From the NCBI GenBank assembly GCA_905147135.1, contig LR990051.1:1121001-1185000 (forward strand): a DNA stretch of 64,000 bases. The letters are read 5' to 3'. How positions within the stretch are numbered: the first letter of the stretch is position 1; every line of letters starts with the position of its first letter. The translations under genes and the position numbers were made by a program. Source of the DNA: Blastobasis lacticolella. Taxonomy: Eukaryota; Arthropoda; Insecta; Lepidoptera; Blastobasidae. Shown here in pieces: positions 9,770 through 20,720 of this stretch. Under the pieces are notes generated by a model. That model ran no database searches, was not told the DNA's origin, and saw nothing but the letters and a program-made list of their open reading frames with translations.

Positions 9770-10057
9770 GCCGCCATGTATTAATGACTCTTTTCTGAGT
9801 TACATTAGCGGAACACTAAACGATGCTCTTACGGTGAGGGAAAACATTCTGATGAAACCTGCACATTCAGGCGACTGACCATGATCACATCTGGTCAGGC
9901 TCCCCTGTTAACAATTTCACGGAGGGTAGATGGCAGTATGTCCTCTGTAATTATAATAATATGATCTGCCAAATCCTGGATCATGGTCAAGGACCTCGGC
10001 CCTCGCGCGCGAAGTCACAATCGGTACACAAACGCCAAGATGATTATTATTTATTTA
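9770..10057 (+). mobile_element. tRNA-derived SINE, family C copy 2, head missing
   Basis: Starts inside the family at GCCATGTATTAATGACTC and runs through CTTACGGTGAGG and GATCATGGTCAAGGACC to a GATGATTATTATTTATT tail. The tRNA-like head is absent. Confidence 0.8.
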
Positions 10058-10084
10058 TTAAAAGCGTGTTTGTTGTAGATATTT

Positions 10085-10205
10085 GCAAGGCAAGGGAGTT
10101 GTGTCAGGACAGAGCAAAGTGGCGGTCATAGTCCTGTCCTACCCCATCTGTGGAACAGAGACGTGAGCTTTATGTATGAATGTATGTACGTATGTGGATG
10201 TGTAA
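10085..10205 (+). mobile_element. RTE-type LINE 3' tail, copy 2
   Basis: Matches 46805-46925, including GAGTTGTGTCAGGACAGAGC and CAAAGTGGCGGTC, and ends in TATG-type repeats. Confidence 0.65.
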
Positions 10206-10363
10206 GGTCTCGAACCCGTGTAATTTCAATAAGTGTACATTAATCTTCGTCAACACGGCGCCATATATCACACAGGGTTCGATAGTTAGATCCTTCCTTT
10301 TGATTATAAATACAATTTTTCATACTATCAACAGTTAGCTGTAAAAACCTGACACATAGACAG

Positions 10364-10710
10364 TTTTTTTATGTCATATGGTAGGCAAACAGGTAAGCTG
10401 GCCACCTGATTGAAAGTGGTCACCACTGCCTATAGACATTAGCAACACCGAAAGTATCGCCAATGCGTTGCCCACCTCTATAACACGTTACTCTTTCAGT
10501 AAAAAGGCAAATGTCCCTCCACTGCCAAAGCCACGGTTCCCCGAATTCCCACCCCATGGAGAACTGGAAACCTTACTCACCGGCAGAAACACAATACTAT
10601 TTAAAAGAATATTGTTTAGCTGCGGTATTCTGTAAGGTGTAGGTAAGGTACTTCCCCAGTCGGGCGGCTCCAATTCAAACGGGATACCCCGCTATGCCCT
10701 ACCTCTCTTA
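10364..10710 (-). mobile_element. Family S poly(A) retroelement, copy 2
   Basis: Near full-length match to 13159-13514. The T-run at 10364-10370 is the poly(A) tail of the minus-strand element. Confidence 0.8.
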
Positions 10711-10729
10711 TGCACATATATAATTTTAT

Positions 10730-10965
10730 ATAGAACTAGTGGACCCGTTCGGTCGCGTGGCGTCCTACCCCTACTTTAGCCTGCTCCACACATACCCTAC
10801 ACCTACCCTACACCCTACCTCACACCTACCATACACCTACCCATTGCATTAAAATGAATTATAATCCGTTGCGTAGTTTAAAAGATCGAATCGTATATAG
10901 ATACACACGTAGATTCATATCGACAGACGGCGGGAAACGACTTTGTTTTATACTATGTATGTTTA
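10730..10965 (-). mobile_element. Family G element, copy 2, with a CCTACAC minisatellite
   Basis: Starts at ACTAGTGGACCCG and carries the reversed family core (CGTTGCGTAGTTTAAAAGAT). A local array of imperfect ACACCTACCCT units at about 10787-10842 replaces the usual short spacer. Confidence 0.7.
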
Positions 10966-11044
10966 GATATAGATAGCGTAGGTACATTAGAAATATTATA
11001 GGTAAGAATCCACATAATTTGAGCACACCCGTGTAGCCAGTCAT

Positions 11045-11430
11045 GCAGGCATCCATTTAGCGGGCCTCAGCAAAACAAGCATTCAAAAGGAACGCGATTA
11101 CGTCGTACAAATGTCCTCCAAGCAATAAGGCTTTCAAATCCAATATGGCAATTACTTATGAAATAGGGGCAACGGGAATTTCTCCCAATTTTTTCCTCGA
11201 GAAAAGATAAGCGGCTTACGGCATCCACGCGATGTGTTTCGCCCGGGAAAGTTTTACCTGAATTTACGGCGTTCTCCGGCTCGGATGCGTGTCTCGGAAT
11301 TAGTTGCGAGCGGAATTACAGACGTGGAACATTTTTTTCTTAGATCCCCGGGTGTCTATGGGGTTGGAAGAAATGCTGGGGTGAAGGAGTCCTTGAGTGG
11401 ACATTGTGGCTCGGCACGCACAGAGAATAA
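11045..11430. other. Unique CpG-richer block, candidate regulatory sequence
   Basis: Not related to any local repeat. It includes ACGCGATGTGTTTCGCCCGG and other CpG-dense pieces. Open frames on both strands are short and unconvincing. Confidence 0.35.
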
Positions 11431-11434
11431 CGTC

Positions 11435-11610
11435 CGGAAAGAATATTTGCGGGAGATCGCTGGTGGATGATAAATGCGGCTAACCAGGACAGGGTGCACT
11501 GGCGGTCATTGGAGGAGGACTGTATACTAGTCTGATGATGATGGCGATAGGCGTATAATAGAGGTTTTGTAGTGGATGATCCTAAGGTCCAGCAGTGGGC
11601 TATTGAGAAT
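11435..11610 (+). mobile_element. LINE 3' fragment with GAT tail
   Basis: One frame encodes RWMINAANQDRVHWRSLEED, the pattern ending many arthropod LINE proteins, followed by a TGATGATGATGG tail. It is a short 5'-truncated remnant. Confidence 0.5.
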
Positions 11611-12110
11611 AAGAATAAGATCATTTATTGTCACAAGACCTCTCTACAGGAAACAAAAAAAATTTTTGAAATAAAAAAGCATTATCTTACGTAGGTGTAC
11701 ATCAACCATCTGCAGTATAAATCCGCAGTAAACTCGTACATCTACGTAAGTACACGCACACCTATATCGATTCCCAAAGTACTGTCAATGTCGGCCAATT
11801 TTCAATTCTTTACTTACTTACTGAAAACAACTAAAACGTTTTTAACGAAACATGAAGAGAAATTACAGTAGTATGCCAGAGTGACTTACTAAATGTGATA
11901 GATCGGTTTCTTGATCGGAACGAATAATTTTCTTTTCCGAGAAAACAATGGGGTGTGAGCATGACTTTTTAATGTAAAGGTTTAAATTTTCATTCATTTG
12001 AATTCAAGACGGTGACGGAATTTTTGAAAAATGTTTTTATAATGGGGTCCAAATTACCTCGTGAAAGTTGTCAAACAAGATTCTTATTGACTCCAACGGC
12101 CGCATGAATA
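11611..12110. other. Unannotated AT-rich stretch
   Basis: I see no repeat family, RNA gene or coding pattern. Confidence 0.35.
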
Positions 12111-12116
12111 CTGTCG

Positions 12117-12295
12117 TTTTAAAAGAGCGTTTTTTTTGTTTTGTGCCCGTAAGGTATATGGCACCCACCGGGCTTACTAGGGAGGGAGGCAGAGAACACT
12201 CATGTGTATCAGCGCAGCCGGCACCCTGGTGATGCTGGACTCGCGAGAGACCTAGGCGCCTACCAGCTAAGCTGTACCTTTGGGTGTACCTATAG
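12117..12295 (-). mobile_element. Possible tRNA-derived SINE fragment
   Basis: On the minus strand, CAGCTTAGCTGGTAGGCGCC looks like a tRNA A-box region. The downstream GAGTCCAGC is a poor B box, and the copy is single in this window. Confidence 0.3.
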
Positions 12296-12419
12296 CCGGA
12301 AATACTTTTTAGGTTTCATAGGGTCAGAGAGATGACTGACCTTTCAACGACTTTAATCTACCTTTTTTAAAAATCCTGTCACAAAATATTATAATAATAT
12401 AACGTTTTAGAAAACAGTT

Positions 12420-12800
12420 TACGCTCCTAAATGGGTCTATTTCGTAAAAATATACTTTCAATAGCCGCGCCCCGCCGCCCGAACGACAACGCCACACGAC
12501 ACTCCGAAACGCTTCTCTGCAAAAATATCGGCGATCCATTAAAAGTTTTAAAATGGCGTTCAACCGATCGCTTTATTAAATCGCGCGTCATTACCGTGGC
12601 AGACCTTATTACGGGGTGGCCATGTCGCGGCACAGAATAGGACGCGACACATCGAGGCGAGCTCTTCTATAATTAAAAATTAATCAGATCTCTTCTGTAA
12701 ATGAAGGGGCAGAAATAGAAACGGAACGCCGTGGTCTGATGAATGGCGAAAGCGTACGAAATTGCTTTTAAGTGAACATGAAAGAGCCAAAAGAATTTGG
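12420..12800. other. Unique CpG-richer block, candidate regulatory sequence
   Basis: Contains CCGCGCCCCGCCGCCCG at about 12465 and CATGTCGCGGCACAG at about 12620. Open frames exist on both strands over the same bases, which argues against a single coding frame. No repeat match. Confidence 0.35.
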
Positions 12801-12857
12801 CCGTTAAGAGTTAATAGTCCCAACTCTCCTATATAAACAGGAACTAAAAAGGATCAT

Positions 12858-13040
12858 ATCATGGCCATAATCGCCACGCTTGGCAGGCGGGTTGGCGATC
12901 GCAGTGCAGTAGATGTAAATGTACCCGAAAGATGCTGCTGCCCATCTTCCGGGTTATTCCCTTAGTCGCCTCTTACGACACCCACGGGAAGAGATGGGGT
13001 AGTGCTATTCTTTTAAGTGGCGGCACCACACACCACGGAA
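12858..13040 (-). mobile_element. Family B repeat, copy 3
   Basis: Reversed copy of the GCCGCCACCT sub-type, with CACGCTTGGCAGGCGGGTTG near one end and GGCACCACACACCACG at the other. The terminal CCTGCAGTGGACTG part is missing. Confidence 0.75.
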
Positions 13041-13158
13041 TCAGGAAATCTAAAAATATGTATAACTTTTCTGGAACTCACATTTGTCGCCACCGTCGCT
13101 TTCAAACGTACAAAGATACCAATACTGATAATCGAGTGACATCGCAACCTAGCGGCCG

Positions 13159-13514
13159 TTTTTTTTTTTTTTTTTTTTTATGTCATACAGTAGGCAAACA
13201 GGCAAGCGGGCCACCTGCTGGAAAGTGGTCACCACTGTCTATAGACATTAGCAACACCAAGAGTATCGCCAATGTGTTGCCCACCTCTATTACACGTTGC
13301 TTTGGCAGCAAAAAGACAAATGCCCCTCCACAGCCAAAGCCTCGGTTCCCCAAATCCCCACCCCATGGAGTACTGGAAACCTTACTCACCGGCAGAAACA
13401 CAACACTATTTAAAAGAGTATTGTTAAGCTGCGGTATTCTGTAAGGTGGAGGTACTTCCCCAGTCGGGCGGCTCCAATTCGAACGGGATACCCCGCTATG
13501 CCCTACCTCTCTTA
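13159..13514 (-). mobile_element. Family S poly(A) retroelement, copy 3
   Basis: The best-preserved copy, with an uninterrupted run of about 20 T at 13159-13179 as its poly(A) tail. The long tail suggests the youngest insertion of the three. Both strands show open frames across it, but the other copies break them, so I do not call a gene. Confidence 0.8.
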
Positions 13515-14535
13515 AATCGTAGTTCCTAATTTCGCCATTTCATAGTAAATACATCATAGTGTAACGGGCAGGGTGCTCGTGGTAACTATAGTTGTGCAAT
13601 TCGATTCTTTGTCTATTATTTATTGATGAAGTCCTCAACACCGAGGCTGGTAATGATCGGTCACAAATGAGTCAAAGCTAAACAAATGTACCGAAGTTGT
13701 GTTATAATATTAGTAGGGATGATTATTGTTTTTCAACGTTAGGTAATTTTTATTTAAATGAGGACAGTAAAGTGTATACATAGTATAAATTAAAGTCGCC
13801 TTCTGCGACTGTCTGTCTGTGCCACGCAATGGACTTTGATGCGGTTGGCACTGTCAGGCACATATTTCTTCCAGAAGGTTTATATGTAGATAATACGTAA
13901 AAATATTTGTAAGGCAAAGCCGGGAAAATATTATATTGTCTAAACCATTTTAGACAGCGGAAAAATAATAGAAAACGGAAATCATATAGGTAGTCAAATA
14001 TAAGTTGGCGTTCCAATATGGCACCTTTAACATCCAAAACACTTCATAATTGCTTTAAATACAGCACTAACAAACGAAGTTCGTTTCTCGCCACACAACA
14101 ACTTCCTAAGACTCCTGTAAATGGTCGGTAATCGTTGTCACCCTACAGGTCGGCTTTGATCGTAAAAGTTTGATGTCCCGGTAATGCACACAAATTTATC
14201 AAAAGCCCGGCCTCACTCCGCGCCACCATGATTTACATTCGACATTATTAATTTAACCTTTAATGGAGATAGGCAAACTCTGATGATGGAAAAAACTTCA
14301 TCATTTAGGTCAAGGGTTGTTATTTGGTTCTTCTTTTCTTTACCCTGGGTTTCCTTATAAAGGATTGCCTGGTCTGTAATTGCGCGGGTCTGTTACAAAG
14401 ATAATATCTTTTCAACCTGTCTTCGCCCAGTGGCCTGGAATGAATTTCCTGCTAGCTTTTACGAGCAAATACCCAAATATACGTGAGAGGACTAGACTAA
14501 ACAATAGCATACACGAACCCTATTCTTACTTACAA
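13515..14535. other. Mostly unique stretch
   Basis: No repeat family was recognised. The part from about 14040 to 14480 is more even in composition, but no frame has coding character. Confidence 0.35.
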
Positions 14536-14539
14536 TAAT

Positions 14540-14745
14540 ATAATCGACAGAAAAAGTCGGTTATCCCCCGACCAAGTACTTAAATATTTCCTATACTATT
14601 AAGCCCTTTTCAATAAAGCGAAGCTAAGATCCATACCATCCCGGTCATAAGACCATCTCGATGAAACTGAAATAGCTCTCAAAGAAAGAAAACTACTTCA
14701 AAATCAGTTCGTTCGGGAGCTATGATGTTACAAACAGATACAGAT
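14540..14745. mobile_element. Family E repeat, copy 2
   Basis: Starts CGACAGAAAAAGTCGG, a short palindrome shared with 55835, and contains TTCGTTCGGGAGCTATGATG as in the copies at 21015 and 55832. Confidence 0.65.
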
Positions 14746-14929
14746 ACTAATTTAATAAGGTCCATTTTTGTATCATGGCTTTTGTAAAGCGGAGCGACAC
14801 GTAACATAATATAAGTGATACAAAATTGGACCTTATTCTATGAGCTATACATTTCACTTTGATTTGCTCTCACGCTTTTTGCTTCTGAATATAGTAACTG
14901 AATTTAGGCATGTGTAATAAGCGCGTACG

Positions 14930-15000
14930 GCCGAATGTCCACTGGCGCGGTGCAGTGCACTGCGCGGCGCACCGCGCGGTGCCACGTCGCCGTCGCGGTG
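14930..15000. repeat. GC-rich palindromic patch
   Basis: Overlapping self-complementary motifs (GGTGCAGTGCACTGCGCG, then GCACCGCGCGGTGC) resemble the patches at 16433-16655 and 50605-50755. Probably the core of a small foldback element. Confidence 0.45.
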
Positions 15001-15339
15001 ACAATAAAGAAAACGGTGGTCTTATTCTAGTTCAACAAATTAGGCAATACAACGTTCCCACAAGAGATTTGCAAGAGATTTTAAGTTAGGCAACGTTTGC
15101 ACGAAAGCTTTTTCGACGCTTTTACGCGCGTTATTTTAAACGACTCGCATAATTATGATTGTATGAAGAAGCCATAGAGATTTGTTAGAACCGTAGCAAG
15201 TAGATCAATGTAGTTTCTGTCTACCAGTACAGGAGAAAGACGTGACAGTATGAATGTATGTCTGCCACCCAACTTTTTTTTATTTTGGAAGAAGGATCTA
15301 TCGATTGATAACAATTATGAAAGTGACTGTATCTACCAG

Positions 15340-15505
15340 AAGTCCGCGGGGCGTCGTATCGGTGCGGGGGGCGAAACTGAATTTTACATTAAAAAAATGT
15401 TACACTACGTCGTCTACGTTTTCCACTATCTATAGCGTCTACCAACTTAGAGTAGTGTAACATTTCTTTTGTCAAATTCAGTTGTCCACTGAGATAGCCC
15501 CGCTG
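15340..15505. mobile_element. Foldback element with about 33-bp arms
   Basis: 15375-15408 and 15452-15483 are reverse complements with a few mismatches (AATGTTACACTAC meets GTAGTGTAACATT). They are separated by about 43 bases. The outer bases, GCGGGGCG and CCCCGC, also pair. Confidence 0.6.
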
Positions 15506-15626
15506 GTCTTCGCCGGTCACCAGGTGCATGAAGTATGATGAGAGTGTGTATAACACTTAAAGCTTTAATTGCATAACTCGGAAACAATTAGGTACTCTTA
15601 GAAAACTAGTTTCTAAAACGAAATTA

Positions 15627-15976
15627 TAATAGAACCATGATAAGTCCGTATTGACTGACAGTAGTAAAAATTATATGCCAATGATTTGGGGATAATCTGT
15701 CCTTGTCAGTCCTTCTTGTAAATATTCAGTTACTTGGTCACTATTAGCTTGAACTTGTACTTACAGTATGTCAAAATAATTAATAATGATAATAATTATC
15801 CCCCAAACTTCCTTTTTAATTGTTTTGCCCATTATTTATTAATATTTTTCTTAATTTACGAAAATAAACAATCCTACAGAAATCAAATTGTTTGTAACTT
15901 TTATGAATGACGTTTAAAAACTTGTTATACAGTTTTTTTTGTGAATAAGCGATTCGGTCTTGGCGTGGTCCTATTA
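15627..15976. mobile_element. TA-flanked terminal-repeat element, family M copy 1 (short)
   Basis: The ends pair: TAATAGAACCATGATAAGTC at the left, and CGTGGTCCTATTA with GATTCGG at the right. The ends and several inner stretches (GATAATCTGTCCTTGTCAGT; TTTTATGAATGACGTT) match the longer copy at 48404-49127. A TA precedes the left end. The right-hand TA is mutated. Confidence 0.7.
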
Positions 15977-15979
15977 CAC

Positions 15980-16430
15980 AGTACCTACTCGTCAAGATCT
16001 ATCTTTTATATTCTGGAACAAGCGTTCTAACAGCAAACGTTTCAGAGTTATTTCAATTTTAAGTTTGACAGCTGTCATCCGAAATGTAGATCTCGACGAG
16101 TACCAGCATTTATTTTTAGAAACTTGTGTTCTAGAACCAAACATGCGTTATTTATAATTCGGGATTAACTGAGAAGAAAAAAACGAAAGGATCACGAAAG
16201 CGAAACAACTACGATCATGTTATAGAATTACAAAAAGGGGAGGGGCTTACGCATCAGCGGTCAAAATTTCTTTAATAAGGTCGAATTCCTATTTCATTCA
16301 TACGCGTTGAATATGTACAAAAAAGAAGACAGATATATGCGTGTAAACTGTGTCACATAAGGAAGAAAAATTCCAGCTGTTGGTATAAAGAAGCAGTCAA
16401 GTGTGACGTCTCATGTTGACATCTGCTGAC
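15980..16430. other. Unannotated spacer
   Basis: No repeat family or coding pattern supported. Confidence 0.35.
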
Positions 16431-16432
16431 AT

Positions 16433-16655
16433 CGCGCCGCACACTGCATGATGGGGCCAAATTGTAAAATGACGGCAAAATTCATACAGAACTGCCATTT
16501 CGGGCTTGGTTTACGGGTTTTGCCCCATCATGCAGTGCGCCGCGCGGCGCGCTGCACAGTGGGACATTTCGCCACCTGTCAATGTACTTGCATACAAACT
16601 GCTCTTCGTGCAACAAGTTTTGCCACATCGTGCAGTACGCCGCGCGGTGCACCTC
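16433..16655. mobile_element. GC-rich foldback element
   Basis: 16433-16457 and 16522-16546 are near-perfect reverse complements (ACTGCATGATGGGGC meets GCCCCATCATGCAGT). A third related arm lies at 16620-16651 (TGCCACATCGTGCAGT). Short open frames over it come from the GC-rich palindromes. Confidence 0.55.
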
Positions 16656-17024
16656 TTCAATGTGTCTCAGCGCTAACAGATACACACGTCAAACTTAACT
16701 ACCCTCTTTTTTGTCAGTGTTAAAATGATTTTCAAAATCCAAACTGAATTCCAACGAACCGACATTTGAACGCGCCGTCTCAAATCAAACAGCACAACCG
16801 CCCCCTACAAAGGATGAGGAACATCGAGCGAAAGCGAACGGAAAACAATCCCTCAAATATTTCCCTGAGATCAATCATATGTTTACCAAAGTGAACGCTG
16901 CGCTGTGACGGATGGGAATTTATGAGAGCGATCCTAGTTGAACGCTCCCTGCTTTTACGGGGTACATACACCTACTTTCGTGATGTTTAGCCGAAGTACG
17001 TACAGTCAGTTCCTTAATTTATGT

Positions 17025-17182
17025 TACCAGGGCCGTATTTTTGAACCGCTCCACGCGAGCGCCCGTCTTCTAATGCCTGTCTTTTCTATCTCTAGCAATT
17101 TAGCACGAATGTGAAAGAGACAGGTAGCGCATGCGAGCACACGCGTGGATGCGAGCGGTTCGAAAATAGGGTCCTAGGGCCT
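17025..17182. mobile_element. Small terminal-inverted-repeat element
   Basis: The left end (AGGGCCGTATTTTTGAACCG) and right end (CGGTTCGAAAATAGGGTCCT) pair with few mismatches. The length, about 155 bp, and structure fit a MITE. Confidence 0.6.
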
Positions 17183-17615
17183 CAAGTCCTCCATTTTGCC
17201 CTTGAGCTGCGATTGCTATCCAATTACAATTCAATCTAGGTAAAAATTTGCGGACTCGAGACCCAAACGTATTGGTGGTTTCGAATGCACATCACAGACT
17301 ATACCTAATAGATTAAGATATTAATACCCGATATGTAGATAGCTTATGTGGCTCAGTGGTGCTACAATTGTGTTTATTTATGAAATATACTTACATAGGA
17401 ACCACATACCATTACTTTGCTTTGGCTTTAGGTTTTCTACAGAAACTTTGAAAGCTCTACCAGTACCCCATCGGTTGTTTTGGCATGTCGGCTTGTTTCT
17501 AGTTTCTACTTTCTTTATACTAAAGGATAAATGCATGACATCTGATTTCCGATTCAAACATTGTATCAATAACATAATATAATAAGTGTATTCTAAATTC
17601 AAAATTTATTATTGA
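17183..17615. other. Unannotated spacer
   Basis: Overlapping open frames occur on both strands between 17346 and 17602. Neither shows a recognisable motif or splice structure. Confidence 0.35.
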
Positions 17616-17619
17616 TTAG

Positions 17620-17790
17620 GACATTAAATATCTATTTCAATAGTCAAAAAGGAGGGGGGTAAGAAAGTAGGAAGGAAACACACAGTGACACGCTGACCGC
17701 CCTATGGCCGCAGCAAACCCACCCCACGCCAACCACAACCGGACCGTGCTCAACAATGCCAGGTAGAGCCGGACCGCGTAAAATTATATA
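17620..17790 (-). mobile_element. Family A retroelement 3' end, copy 3
   Basis: Same layout as 1-138. It extends further toward the 5' side with a GGTAGAGCCGGACCG segment shared with the next copy. Confidence 0.7.
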
Positions 17791-18004
17791 GGTATGTCTA
17801 GTATTATCAATAAAAACCACCTAAAACTACAGCAAGAGTAAACCAGTCCACCAAGGCAGCACCCGTTCACGAGTATAACGCAGGGCCCAGCCATCGTCCA
17901 ATTCAACCATATTTGAGGGAAAAGAGCGACCCGGCCCCCACGCCACCGCCAGACAGAATTTTAAGTGAGCGTGCATCACACACGCTGCATGTGATAGGTA
18001 GTCG

Positions 18005-18090
18005 CTCCCACTCTACTCTATCCTATCCCTACGCTACCGCTACCTTACCCCTACCCTATCCTAATATTGCCTTAACCCTACCCTACTAAA
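18005..18090. repeat. Degenerate CTACC minisatellite
   Basis: Imperfect CTACCCTA/CTACGCTA units. It resembles the array at 10787-10842. It is not the insect telomere repeat. Confidence 0.55.
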
Positions 18091-18097
18091 GTATTAA

Positions 18098-18300
18098 AGT
18101 CAAAGTCAAAATTGCTTTATTGCGTAGAACATTAAATATCTCTTTCAAGCGTCCAAAATGAGGGGGCAGGAAAGTAAGAAGAAAACACACAGTGACATAT
18201 TGGCCGCCCCAGGGTCGGGGCACATCCGCCCTACGCCCCGACAACGACCGTGTCCGATAATGACCAGATAGAGCCGGACATCACCCGACAATGCCAAGAA
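18098..18300 (-). mobile_element. Family A retroelement 3' end, copy 4
   Basis: The longest copy. The minus-strand 3' end shows GCAATTTTGACTTTGACTTT, and the body has the CACACAGTGACA and GCCGCCCC marks. Confidence 0.7.
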
Positions 18301-18318
18301 GAAACGTACCTCATAAGC

Positions 18319-18536
18319 ATCATCACAGCCCATAACAGTCCACTGGAGAACTTAGGTCTCTTCCATGAAAGGGGAGGTTATTGCCGATAATATACACGCT
18401 TGACAGGCGGATTGGAGAACGCAGTGTGACAAATAATAATAACAATGCAAAACTCTGCTGTCCATTTTCCAGCTTACGGAGACTCTAGAAGTTTTGCCCT
18501 TGGTGCTATTCTACTCTGCCGGACACCACACCACCA
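18319..18536 (-). mobile_element. Family B repeat, copy 4
   Basis: Reversed copy of the CCGGCAGAGTAGAATAG sub-type, running from ACAGCCCATAACAGTCCACT to CTCTGCCGGACACCACACC, with a TAATAATAATAACAA insertion in the middle. Confidence 0.75.
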
Positions 18537-18835
18537 AAATTGTGACATAAAGGCAGGGAACGAACTGTACGTACGTACTGTACGAGATGTGGAATGGGGG
18601 ACTTCTTGAAAGAAATCGATTGTACCAACAGTGCGTTAAGCTAACGTAATCCTCTTCCTAGCTGCGATTTACCAACGTTAGCTTTTGAGGTTTGGGTAAA
18701 ATACTGTACCTGTATATTTTATTTATTGAGTAAGCAGGAAAGGATAGGATAGCCTTTTAATACTGATGACTTTTACATAATTCTCGTCCTCGATATTTTG
18801 AAGATTTTGATTTTTAACCCTAGGCGAAATAAGGG

Positions 18836-19044
18836 GGGTGTTATAAGTTTAATATGTGTGTCTATCTGTGGCATCGTAGCTCCCGAACGGATGAACCGAT
18901 TTGGATACGGTTTTTTTAATTGAGAGTCAGTTTAATCGAGGCTTAGCTTTGTTTCATTAAAATATTTTCAGTAGTTTAGAAAATATTTTGATATATGTAA
19001 ACTTGGTCGGAGGTTATACGACTTTTTCTGTCGATTACGTTATA
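18836..19044. mobile_element. Family E repeat, copy 3 (reversed)
   Basis: Reverse of the copy at 55832, with CATCGTAGCTCCCGAACGGA and, at the far end, GACTTTTTCTGTCG. Confidence 0.65.
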
Positions 19045-19383
19045 AAGATTTTGTACGTATTTTTATACCTCTAGGGAAGATGTTTCTCAAACGTTTTGAC
19101 GCATTTGCACATTCTTTGGCTTACAAGGTCCTACATAACAATGTTAATAGCTTACTTAAATACTATCACACTTTCTGGTTTAGTTACATCTACGTTATTT
19201 AAAAATAAATAATATTAGTTAATAAATCATGTCTTGGTCTTGGCCGTGTGGTATCCGGCAGAGTAGAATAGCACCAACCCTTTACACTCATGGGTGTCGT
19301 ACAAGGCGACTAATGTTTTTGAGAAAAAAGATCAAGTCTCCGAGTCTGGAAAATGGGCAGCAGCATTTTCCATTGTTATATTT

Positions 19384-20340
19384 CTTTTTTTATATTTATC
19401 TATATTGACAATACATTCAGTTGGGCTGCACATGTAACAGAGGTTAGCAGGAAGGTTACGGGTACTCTCTGCTCTCTTTATAAGTTTAAATTTTTCCTCC
19501 CTCCTGCTACCAAACTCTTGCTTGTGCAGTCCCTGATTTTGCCAATCTTAGACTATGCTGACGTGTGTTACCCCGATATCAACCAAGATCTTTTGCTGAA
19601 GCTGGACCGTCTCCTGAACAATTGTATTAGGTTTTTTTTCGGTTTACGAAAATATGACCATATCTCCGAATTTCGTACTAAGCTTAGGTGGCTCACTATT
19701 CGCCAGCGCTGTAACTTAAGATCCCTTTTTCTATTGTACTCAATCTTACACGATCCAGCTACCCCACACTATTTAAAAAGTAAATTTCTATTCCTTTCTG
19801 ACTCTCACAACCTCAATCTGCGCTCTACACATAACAAACTATTGAATCTGCCCCTTCACCGCACCGGCTTTACCTCTAACTCTTTTGCAGTTAAGACCAT
19901 AAGGCTCTTGAATGATCTTCCCTCTGACATAAGACTATTACCTAACAAATGTTCTTTTAAGAAAGCGGTGCATGGTCATTACTTGGATGCTCCATAATAC
20001 TCGTTCTCCCTCCCTGTTCGACCCACTTCACTTTTCTCTCGTCTCTTCACTTTGTTCAATTAAAATATTATTTTATCTTTGGTTTTACTTATATATTGTA
20101 TCCGGTTTTAAGTTTTGTATATGTATTTAGTATGTGCTTCCGGACTATAGTTGCATAAATGTATATCCCTCCTCCTTTTTACTCAAGTAGTTTTGTATTT
20201 TTTGTCTTTCTTTTCCTGCACCGCCTACCTTTCTCAGGCTTGTATTATCCCGGTTGACTGGTAGATAAGGCTATTTTAGCTTAAAGTCCGCTACTGTACT
20301 TTTGTGTATAAAGCTTTAATAAAATAAAATAAATAAAAAA
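19384..20340 (+). mobile_element. 5'-truncated non-LTR retrotransposon inserted in family B
   Basis: The insertion is bounded by a 6-bp direct repeat, ATATTT, at 19378-19383 and 20341-20346. It carries the end of a reverse-transcriptase-type reading frame, then a 3' UTR of about 340 bp, and ends in an AATAAAATAAAATAAAT-type tail. Target-site duplication, 5' truncation and A-rich tail are the marks of target-primed reverse transcription. Confidence 0.88.
19386..19997 (+). pseudogene. LINE reverse transcriptase, C-terminal segment
   Basis: About 200 codons are open without a stop. Recognisable pieces include FSWAAHVTEVSRKVTGTL, LLLVQSLILPILDYADVCY, a leucine-rich RQRCNLRSLFLLYSILHD stretch, and near the end IRLLNDLPSDIRLLPN before a basic C-terminus. 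This is the thumb and C-terminal portion found after the polymerase palm in jockey/CR1-like non-LTR retrotransposons. The palm, with its FADD-type box, and the endonuclease are missing through 5' truncation. The lack of stops suggests a recent insertion. Clade assignment is not possible from this part alone. Confidence 0.8.
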
Positions 20341-20506
20341 ATATTTAAACACTGCGATCTCCAACCCGCCTGCCAAGCGTGGAGATTATGGCAATAACCC
20401 TTTCGTGGGAGAGGCCCTAAGTCCTGCAGTGGACTGTGACGGGCTGTGTTGATGAATCATGTCTATGTCTATGTCCATAAATTGACAACTCAGTTCAGTT
20501 AGTTAC

Positions 20507-20720
20507 TTGCCGAGGTCCCGGGTTCGATTCCCGGCTGAGCAGAAATTGAAATGATGAATTTTAATTCCTGTTCCGGGTGTGGGTGTTATATGTACCTATA
20601 ATAAGTATGTAATTGAATGTATTACATAATTTATCAGTTATCTAGCACCGATAACACAAGCTATTCTTACTTTGGGGCTATGTGTGATTTGTCCTGGTAT
20701 ATTTATTTACTTTTATTTAT
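20507..20720 (+). mobile_element. tRNA-Gly-headed SINE, family D copy 2
   Basis: Retains the B-box part (CCCGGGTTCGATTCCCGG), then GCAGAAATTGAAATGATGAA and a body shared with 57775-58045 in reverse. The A-box part of the head is lost. Confidence 0.7.

Larger units (their letters stand above)
19240..20455 (+). mobile_element. Family B repeat, copy 5, split by a LINE
   Basis: The 5' half (19240-19383) and 3' half (20341-20455) join smoothly when compared with the uninterrupted copy at 44076-44334. The joint falls in its TTATATTTAAACACTGCGAT stretch. Confidence 0.85.

Noticed and set aside
12932..13444. 170-codon + strand open frame
   Set aside because: It is assembled from a reversed family B copy, a T-run and a reversed family S copy, so it is a chance frame through transposon DNA.
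18005..18090. Telomere-like array
   Set aside because: Units are degenerate CTACC/CTACG, not the insect TTAGG repeat, and the array is short and next to retroelement ends.
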